A DNA stretch of 5,783 nt from UBA1568 sp964488025 (GTDB lineage: Bacteria > Patescibacteriota > Minisyncoccia > Moranbacterales > UBA1568), in the NCBI GenBank assembly GCA_964488025.1, contig CAZATJ010000028.1, positions 1 through 5,783 on the forward strand, written 5' to 3'. The notes below the pieces were generated by a model. It was not told where the DNA came from and made no database searches. It saw nothing but the letters and a program-made list of their open reading frames with translations. A program made the translations under genes and the position numbers. Below are positions 1-3,593 of the stretch, piece by piece. Position 1 is the stretch's first letter. Each line of letters begins with the position of its first letter.

Positions 1-1
1 T

Positions 2-709
2 GTGAATCACGTTTGCGCCGCTGCCGGCTCTCCAGTTATCTCATCCTTTACGGCTACTCCTAATAGTCTCCCCGCCGGTGGTGGCAGTTCCACCCTTGCT
101 TGGACCGTTGCTAATGTCACCTCTTGCTGGGCGAGTGGCAGCTGGACCGGCTGGAAGTCGAATACCGGCAGTAGCGAGACAGTGACGGTCACCACCACCA
201 CTACCTATACTCTTGAATGTTGGAATGCCGTGGGTGTTTCTTCTGGTCAGAGTAATGTGTTGGTGACGGTCGCTTTGGCTCCAGCCGCCTTAAACATCTG
301 TCCCGCTCCCTCCACGACTATTGATACGGTAAGTCCCGGATATATGGTGGTCTATTACACACCGATTGGCACCAGTTTCACCGGCTGCGGATCACCGAAT
401 GGTTCCAATGTCACCGGCTCTGCCGTTTGGACGAGTTCCAATAACGCCGTCGTGACGGTTTCTGGAGGCACCCTTTCAGGAGTTTCCTTGGGGAGCGCTA
501 CCATTACAGCTAACTACTCGGGACTTTCCGATAGCAGATCAGTAACAGTGACTTGTACCCCGACGAATTTCTGTAGTACCGATTCTCGGACGGAAACCAC
601 CTGTATCGGTGATACTTTCACCATTGCCGATGATGGTTGTGGAAATGTCGTCAGTGGTTGTCCTGGAAATCGCGCCTGTGACTTCAATTGGAAAGAAGTA
701 GCTCCTTAG
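2..709 (+). CDS. Surface/secreted protein with Ig-like domains and Cys-rich C-terminal module (5' partial)
   Basis: The reading frame is open from the first bases, so the start and any signal peptide probably lie outside the window; the GTG at base 2 should not be taken as the true start. The 235 visible residues fall into three parts. Residues about 12-90 form an Ig-like domain starting ISSFTATPNSLPAGG, with a cysteine pair at C42 (TSCWAS) and C73 (YTLECWN). Residues about 96-185 resemble a bacterial Big_2-type Ig domain (AVWTSSNNAVVTVSGG, then GSATITANYSG), with C100 and C129. Residues 185-235 hold six cysteines (C185, C191, C201, C213, C220, C226) and end in NWKEVAP. Thr, Ser and Gly dominate and Lys is rare, as in exported repeat proteins. 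Such domains usually serve adhesion or cell-surface architecture; the ligand is unknown. No membrane anchor or sortase motif is seen at the C-terminus. The stop is TAG and an intrinsic terminator follows 27 bases later. The Ig-like assignment is secure; the specific role is not. Confidence 0.85.
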   Translation: MNHVCAAAGSPVISSFTATPNSLPAGGGSSTLAWTVANVTSCWASGSWTGWKSNTGSSETVTVTTTTTYTLECWNAVGVSSGQSNVLVTVALAPAALNICPAPSTTIDTVSPGYMVVYYTPIGTSFTGCGSPNGSNVTGSAVWTSSNNAVVTVSGGTLSGVSLGSATITANYSGLSDSRSVTVTCTPTNFCSTDSRTETTCIGDTFTIADDGCGNVVSGCPGNRACDFNWKEVAP

Positions 710-736
710 GATATGAGGCTCTGACTCCTTGTCAGC

Positions 737-762
737 AAAAAATGCCAGCAATGGCGTTTTTT
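737..762 (+). terminator. Intrinsic terminator of the surface protein gene, possibly bidirectional
   Basis: A GCCA/TGGC stem (744-747 with 752-755) has a GCAA tetraloop. It is extended through a T-G wobble by six A (737-742) facing six T (757-762). The T-run after the stem fits rho-independent termination on the + strand, and the A-run means the same structure could also end transcription on the - strand. It starts 27 bases after the TAG stop of the upstream gene. Confidence 0.85.
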
Positions 763-860
763 GTTTGCCTCCGTACGGCCTCTTGCCAAAAAGCGTTTTT
801 CCTGGTAGGCTGTGAAAACAACAAGAAAGTCCGACGCTCCTCCCGCCTTTACTCTGAACT

Positions 861-876
861 TGTCGAAGAGTCGACA
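861..876. repeat. Short perfect palindrome (6-bp stem)
   Basis: TGTCGA (861-866) and TCGACA (871-876) are perfect inverted repeats around the loop AGAG. No T-run follows, so it is not an obvious terminator. It may be a small repetitive palindrome or a protein-binding site; nothing in the window shows which. Confidence 0.4.
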
Positions 877-907
877 GAATTGAGAGATAAGGGATTAGGA
901 AGAGCAG

Positions 908-954
908 AATTCCCCGAGGATGTGACTTTTCTTCTGTTGGGAATTTATTTTTTT
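908..954 (+). promoter_or_regulatory. Hairpin with T-run upstream of rpsF: terminator or leader attenuator
   Basis: AATTCCC (908-914) pairs with GGGAATT (939-945). Inside it GAGGA (916-920) can pair with TCTTC (930-934, one G-U pair), leaving an asymmetric internal loop. Seven T follow at 948-954. This has the form of a rho-independent terminator and could stop read-through into rpsF. It lies 80 bases before rpsF, so it might also be a leader attenuator. rpsF leaders in many bacteria carry an S6:S18-binding motif with a bulged CCG. A CCG occurs here at 914-916, but it falls in or next to paired bases, so the match is weak. Confidence 0.4.
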
Positions 955-963
955 AATTAACGA

Positions 964-1015
964 GGCTAAAAGCCCCGCCCGCAACGATTCGCAAGCGAAG
1001 CGTAGCGATTCGGGC
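964..1015. repeat. GC-rich nested palindromes before rpsF (REP-like)
   Basis: Two palindromes lie side by side. GGCT/AGCC (964-967 with 971-974) has a three-base loop. GCCCG/CGGGC (977-981 with 1011-1015) encloses TTCG/CGAA (988-991 with 996-999). The 7-mer CGATTCG appears twice, at 985-991 and 1006-1012. The block is richer in GC than the surrounding spacer and looks like a dispersed palindromic repeat, although only one copy is in view. It ends 18 bases before the rpsF ATG, so if transcribed it would form the immediate leader. Confidence 0.45.
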
Positions 1016-1033
1016 AGGTAAGAAGCTAACAAT

Positions 1034-1540
1034 ATGGTGGAATACGAACTGTTTTATCTGGTGGGGGAATCGAAGGATGCTGAATTGCCGCGTATTCGAC
1101 AAGACGTGGAGAAGGTCGTGACGGACAACGGTGGGACATTTCTGTCTCCGCAGACAGAAGAGAAGCGTAAGCTTGCCTATCTGGTGAAGAAGGAAGTGCG
1201 GGGGACGTATATTGCTCGCCGCTTCACGCTGCCGGACAAGGATGAACGAGACGAGGCAGGAGTGGTAGTGGATGTGCACCCTATTGCTCTTATCAACCGG
1301 ACACTGCAGTTGTCGAAGGACGTGCTCCGTTTTCTCATTCTGAGCGCCGATGATCTACCGGAACTGCTCGCTATTCCGAGAGAAGAGCGTCCGCGCACGG
1401 AGAACCGTGGCAATCGTTATGAAAAGCGCGGAGCGGTTCGTCCGATGCCTCAGGCTCCAGTCGCCCCGAAGGAAGAGGAAAAGAAGGCAGTGAGTACGGA
1501 ACAGATCGATGAGCAGCTGAAGGCCAAACTCGATATCTAA
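1034..1540 (+). CDS. rpsF: 30S ribosomal protein bS6
   Basis: S6 is a structural protein of the 30S platform that binds 16S rRNA together with S18. The N-terminal 105 or so residues carry the S6 fold: YELFYLVGES at 4-13, the helix around RIRQDVEKVV, KRKLAYLVKK at 44-53, and RTLQLSKDVLRFLIL at 89-103. At 168 residues it is longer than the roughly 130 of E. coli S6. The excess is a low-complexity, charged and Pro-rich tail (about 115-152), ending in a short amphipathic stretch, STEQIDEQLKAKLDI, of a kind I associate with CPR S6 proteins. The start is the first ATG after an in-frame TAA at 1019-1021. No good Shine-Dalgarno is seen, only GAAG at 1022-1025. It heads the rpsF-ssb-rpsR cluster, an order conserved across bacteria, which supports the assignment strongly. 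Confidence 0.97.
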   Translation: MVEYELFYLVGESKDAELPRIRQDVEKVVTDNGGTFLSPQTEEKRKLAYLVKKEVRGTYIARRFTLPDKDERDEAGVVVDVHPIALINRTLQLSKDVLRFLILSADDLPELLAIPREERPRTENRGNRYEKRGAVRPMPQAPVAPKEEEKKAVSTEQIDEQLKAKLDI

Positions 1541-1547
1541 GAGACAG

Positions 1548-1580
1548 TCAACAAAGAACAGTTAGCAATCAACAGAGAAC
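1548..1580. repeat. Short direct repeat pair in the rpsF-ssb spacer
   Basis: TCAACAAAGAAC (1548-1559) and TCAACAGAGAAC (1569-1580) differ at one base and lie 21 bases apart, about two helical turns. Between them, AACAGTTAGCAATCA (1557-1571) matches 14 of 15 bases of the reverse complement of 2421-2435 in front of efp. The spacer then turns A/T-rich (around 1590-1615). This may be a dispersed intergenic word family or an operator-like pair; function is unknown. Confidence 0.4.
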
Positions 1581-1625
1581 GAAGAGTATCAATAATAAAA
1601 TATATAACCATTAAACAATGGGAGT

Positions 1626-2086
1626 ATGAACGTCAATAAAGTGATTTTGGTCGGACGCCTAACCCGGGATCCGGATATGCGGACGACGACCTCCGGTCAG
1701 TCAGTGGCGACCATCAGTATGGCCACCAATAATTTCTGGACTGACAAAAGCGGGACTCGTCAGGAACGAACCGAGTTTCATACAGTGGTGCTCTGGGGGC
1801 GTCTGGCGGAGATTGCCGGGCAGTATTTGACCAAGGGACAAGAATGTTATATCGAAGGACGACTGCAGAGCCGGGAGTACACTGCCAAAGACGGGACGGA
1901 GCGCAAGGTAACCGAAATTGTCGGAGAAACCATGCAGCTTGGCAACCGAGCTCAAGGATCGAGCCAGGGCGCAGGGAGAAGTGCCGCTGCTCCGGCTGCA
2001 GCTGCTGCCACTCCGGCTGCCAAAAGTGCCGCCGCTCCCGTAGAAGAAGAAATTCCGACTATCAATCTTGATGATGAGCGTGATGA
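1626..2086 (+). CDS. ssb: Single-stranded DNA-binding protein (3' end lost in assembly gap)
   Basis: SSB coats single-stranded DNA during replication, repair and recombination and recruits partners through an acidic C-terminal tip. The 153 visible residues start MNVNKVILVGRLTRDP, the canonical SSB opening, and residues 1-106 make a full OB fold. They include TEFHTVVLWGRLAEIAGQYL (49-68), KGQECYIEGRL (70-80) and aromatic residues W38, F51 and W57 at DNA-stacking positions. Residues about 108-138 are a linker very rich in Ala and Pro, followed by the acidic EEEIPTINLDDERD. The usual DIPF-type tip is not visible and should lie in the gap. Reading through the N run gives a tail ending VWKQQ, which is unlike SSB and should be ignored. 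GGGAG (1620-1624) lies only one base before the ATG, unusually close. The start is nevertheless supported by protein homology and by the in-frame TAA at 1605-1607. Confidence 0.95.
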
Positions 2087-2186
2087 NNNNNNNNNNNNNN
2101 NNNNNNNNNNNNNNNNNNNNNNNNNNNNNNNNNNNNNNNNNNNNNNNNNNNNNNNNNNNNNNNNNNNNNNNNNNNNNNNNNNNNNN
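2087..2186. other. Assembly gap of exactly 100 N
   Basis: Exactly 100 undetermined bases lie between ssb and rpsR. A round 100 is the usual placeholder for a scaffold gap of unknown length, so distances and reading frames across it are not reliable. It hides the ssb stop and acidic tail, the ssb-rpsR spacer, and possibly upstream codons of rpsR. Confidence 0.97.
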
Positions 2187-2200
2187 GTATGGAAGCAGCA

Positions 2201-2383
2201 ATGAGTAAAAAGTTGGCTAAGCTCGATTATAAGGATGCGTATTTTTTGCGCAAGTTTTTGAATTCGCAGGGCAAGATGTATCCGCCGAAGCGTTACGGGC
2301 TTTCGGCCAAGGAACAGCGCCACCTCGCGCTTGCCGTCAAACGTGCCCGTTTTATGGCACTTGTCCCATACCTCGTCCGCTAA
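2201..2383 (+). CDS. rpsR: 30S ribosomal protein bS18, short form
   Basis: S18 sits beside S6 on the 30S platform and contacts 16S rRNA. The 60 residues contain the S18 core: LDYKDAYFLRKFLNSQGKMY (8-27), the basic RYGLSAKEQRHLALAVKRAR (31-50) and the ending MALVPYLVR. I chose ATG 2201 because GGAAG at 2191-2195 lies five bases before it, a normal Shine-Dalgarno position. An in-frame ATG at 2189 would add MEAA, and the frame stays open into the gap. The protein is shorter than the 75 residues of E. coli S18 and lacks most of the N-terminal arm before DYKD, including the cysteines or CRF-like motif often found there. Either this lineage has a trimmed S18 or the arm is encoded in the gap; the Shine-Dalgarno favours the former. 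Position after ssb is canonical. Confidence 0.93.
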   Translation: MSKKLAKLDYKDAYFLRKFLNSQGKMYPPKRYGLSAKEQRHLALAVKRARFMALVPYLVR

Positions 2384-2401
2384 TCAATCAATAATAGAGA
2401 G

Positions 2402-2447
2402 CAATGAGCAAACAGCACGATGATTGCTGACTGTTTTTTGCTTATTG
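2402..2447 (+). promoter_or_regulatory. Long hairpin abutting the efp start codon
   Basis: Bases 2402-2412 pair with 2437-2447 (ten Watson-Crick pairs and one G-U). After a TTT bulge (2434-2436), CAG (2413-2415) pairs with CTG (2431-2433). The 3' arm ends four bases before the efp ATG at 2452. Two competing pairings exist: AGCAAT (2400-2405) with ATTGCT (2423-2428), and CAGCA (2413-2417) with TGCTG (2425-2429). The last is followed by six T (2434-2439) and could act as a weak terminator for rpsR. The structure could thus close the rpsF-ssb-rpsR transcript, limit efp translation, or both. Confidence 0.5.
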
Positions 2448-2451
2448 ACGT

Positions 2452-3009
2452 ATGCTCGGTCTCACGGATATCAAAACAGGGCGGACCATTATCCATAATG
2501 GTGAACCGTACCTCGTACTCGACTACCTCCATTCGATGATTGGTCGTGGTGGAGCAGTCATGCGTACGAAACTGAAGAATCTCCTCTCGGGAGTGATTAT
2601 TGACTATACCTTCACGGGTGCCGAGAAAGTAGAAGAGGCTGAGATGTCCAAATCACATGCTTCCTATCTGTATCACGAGGGGGAACAGTATCAGTTCATG
2701 GATACGGAAACCTATGATCAGTTCTTCTTGACTGAAGAAGTGCTCGGTGGCATGACCAAGTACCTCATTGAGGGGACAGAAGTGAGTATCCTCAATTGGA
2801 ATAGCCGGCCGATCAACATCGAAATTCCCGTCAAAGTAACCCTTACCGTGACCGATGCCCCGCCGGGATTGAAAGGCGATACGGCTTCGGGTGGCGATAA
2901 GGTGGTGACACTGGAAACAGGGATCCAGGTGACGACGCCGCTTTTTGTGAAAACAGGAGATCGCATTATTGTTAATACGGAAACCGGGAAGTACGTGTCC
3001 CGAGCCTAA
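2452..3009 (+). CDS. efp: Translation elongation factor P
   Basis: EF-P binds between the P and E sites of stalled ribosomes and speeds peptide bonds at consecutive prolines. The 185-residue protein has the normal family length and three beta-barrel domains: a KOW-like domain (about 1-63), an OB domain (about 66-128) and a C-terminal OB domain (about 129-185). Recognisable stretches are NGEPYLVLDY, VMRTKLKNLLSG, PPGLKGDTASGG and the ending TETGKYVSRA. The tip of the first loop reads IGRGG with Arg32, where E. coli has the beta-lysylated Lys34 in PGKGQ. Arg32 is also the residue rhamnosylated by EarP in Pseudomonas-type EF-P. No modifying enzyme is in the window. An in-frame TGA at 2446-2448 fixes the ATG as the first possible start. 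There is no Shine-Dalgarno; a hairpin ends four bases upstream. A strong terminator follows. Confidence 0.97.
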   Translation: MLGLTDIKTGRTIIHNGEPYLVLDYLHSMIGRGGAVMRTKLKNLLSGVIIDYTFTGAEKVEEAEMSKSHASYLYHEGEQYQFMDTETYDQFFLTEEVLGGMTKYLIEGTEVSILNWNSRPINIEIPVKVTLTVTDAPPGLKGDTASGGDKVVTLETGIQVTTPLFVKTGDRIIVNTETGKYVSRA

Positions 3010-3016
3010 AAACGGT

Positions 3017-3044
3017 AAAAACCGGGGATGTACCCGGTTTTTTT
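3017..3044 (+). terminator. Intrinsic terminator of efp
   Basis: ACCGGG (3021-3026) pairs with CCCGGT (3033-3038) around the loop GATGTA. Four A (3017-3020) before the stem extend the pairing into the seven T at 3038-3044. It begins seven bases after the efp stop codon. The A-run also allows use on the - strand. Confidence 0.92.
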
Positions 3045-3097
3045 GCTGTCTGGATATCTTGAGGCTTAACAGAGGGTTTTTTTCCGAGGAGGAGGGG

Positions 3098-3126
3098 TTG
3101 CTCTTTTTGAGAAAAAAGGCTAGAAT
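3098..3126 (+). promoter_or_regulatory. Candidate sigma-70-type promoter for the membrane protein gene
   Basis: TTGCTC (3098-3103) and TAGAAT (3121-3126) are separated by 17 bases. The -10 matches five of six consensus bases, but the -35 only three. The start of transcription would be near 3133, giving a leader of about 54 bases. A new promoter is expected here because the efp terminator lies immediately upstream. Confidence 0.55.
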
Positions 3127-3134
3127 AAGGAAAG

Positions 3135-3169
3135 AAATCCCTCTTTCTCGAAAAGGGATTTTGAAAGAG
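3135..3169 (+). promoter_or_regulatory. Leader RNA with two mutually exclusive hairpins
   Basis: Hairpin A pairs AAATCCCT (3135-3142) with AGGGATTT (3154-3161), eight perfect pairs. Hairpin B pairs CTCTTTC (3141-3147) with GAAAGAG (3163-3169), seven perfect pairs. The two share bases 3141-3142 and place the arms of one in the loop of the other, so they compete or form a pseudoknot-like fold. The region starts just after the predicted transcription start and ends 17 bases before the ATG of the membrane protein. A regulatory role is inference; no known riboswitch class is recognised. Confidence 0.35.
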
Positions 3170-3186
3170 TTTCTATTATTCTCCCT

Positions 3187-3573
3187 ATGTCACTTTACGC
3201 TTATTTGTGGGGAATTCGTCTCTTTCTCCTGCTTTCCTTCAGTGCCTGGATCGCGATTATCATCGCGGTTGAGCCCTATCAGGCTGGCGCCGTTGGAGTA
3301 GGACTTTTTTTCGTCAGTTTTTTCGGAACGGTGCTTGGTTCCATGACACTTTTCGTGACGTGGATATACGAGCGATCCCTTGGCACGGCCAGCGCCGCGC
3401 ATCATTTGGGAGGCGCTTTTCGTCAGGCATTTCTCCTGTCTCTCTTTTTTGTTTCGCTTATGTTTCTGCAGATGAAACAGTGGTTGACGTGGTGGGATGG
3501 TTTGCTTGTTTTGGTAGTGGTGTTGCTTATCGAGTTTTCTTTCCGTGGACTTATGAATCGCACATCAGAATAA
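3187..3573 (+). CDS. Small integral membrane protein, four predicted helices, function unknown
   Basis: The 128 residues are mostly hydrophobic. Likely membrane segments are about 8-28 (WGIRLFLLLSFSAWIAIIIA), 33-60 (Gly/Phe-rich), 79-97 (RQAFLLSLFFVSLMFLQM) and 100-119 (TWWDGLLVLVVVLLIEFSF). Short loops hold EPYQAG after the first segment and SLGTASAAHHLGGAFRQ before the third. The pattern of LGGAFRQ followed by LLSL, then WLTWWDGLL, resembles a conserved unnamed CPR membrane protein family that I recognise only by style. No catalytic or transporter motif is visible. The gene has its own promoter candidate and a structured leader, lies 20 bases before gyrB, and has no Shine-Dalgarno. ATG 3187 is the first usual start codon after the in-frame TAG at 3121-3123. 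That it is a real gene is likely from its composition and placement between signals; its role is unknown. Confidence 0.82.
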   Translation: MSLYAYLWGIRLFLLLSFSAWIAIIIAVEPYQAGAVGVGLFFVSFFGTVLGSMTLFVTWIYERSLGTASAAHHLGGAFRQAFLLSLFFVSLMFLQMKQWLTWWDGLLVLVVVLLIEFSFRGLMNRTSE

Positions 3574-3576
3574 AGA

Positions 3577-3582
3577 TATAAT
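3577..3582 (+). promoter_or_regulatory. Consensus -10 box of a probable leaderless gyrB promoter
   Basis: TATAAT is a perfect -10 hexamer, four bases after the stop of the membrane protein gene, and ends 11 bases before the gyrB ATG. Transcription starting 6-9 bases downstream would begin at about 3589-3591, leaving three to five bases before the ATG. No Shine-Dalgarno exists, which agrees with leaderless translation. No good -35 is found at 16-18 bases; TTATGA (3551-3556) is 20 bases away. Confidence 0.55.
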
Positions 3583-3593
3583 ACGAATCGATT

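Larger units (their letters stand above)
710..1033. other. Intergenic spacer between surface protein gene and rpsF
   Basis: No convincing gene is present in these 324 bases. An open frame at 688-960 overlaps the end of the upstream gene and translates to unfamiliar sequence, so I treat it as chance. The spacer holds a short hairpin CTGAC/GTCAG (721-735), the terminator at 737-762, an imperfect A/T-rich palindrome bounded by GCCT and AGGC (778-810), a 6-bp palindrome at 861-876, a hairpin with a T-run at 908-954 and a GC-rich palindromic block at 964-1015. The promoter of the rpsF cluster should lie here. The only candidates I see are weak: GTGACT (922-927) with TATTTT (946-951), or TTTAAT (952-957) without a clear -35. 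I would not assign either. Confidence 0.6.

Noticed and set aside
688..960. Open frame of 90 aa after the surface protein
   Set aside because: It overlaps the end of the upstream gene, runs through a terminator and several palindromes, has no start signal and an unfamiliar translation.
1548..1580. CRISPR-like repeats in the rpsF-ssb spacer
   Set aside because: Only two imperfect 12-base copies are present, without a regular spacer array or cas genes.
2969..3301. Open frame of 110 aa over the efp end
   Set aside because: It overlaps efp, crosses a strong terminator and a promoter, and runs into the membrane gene in another frame.
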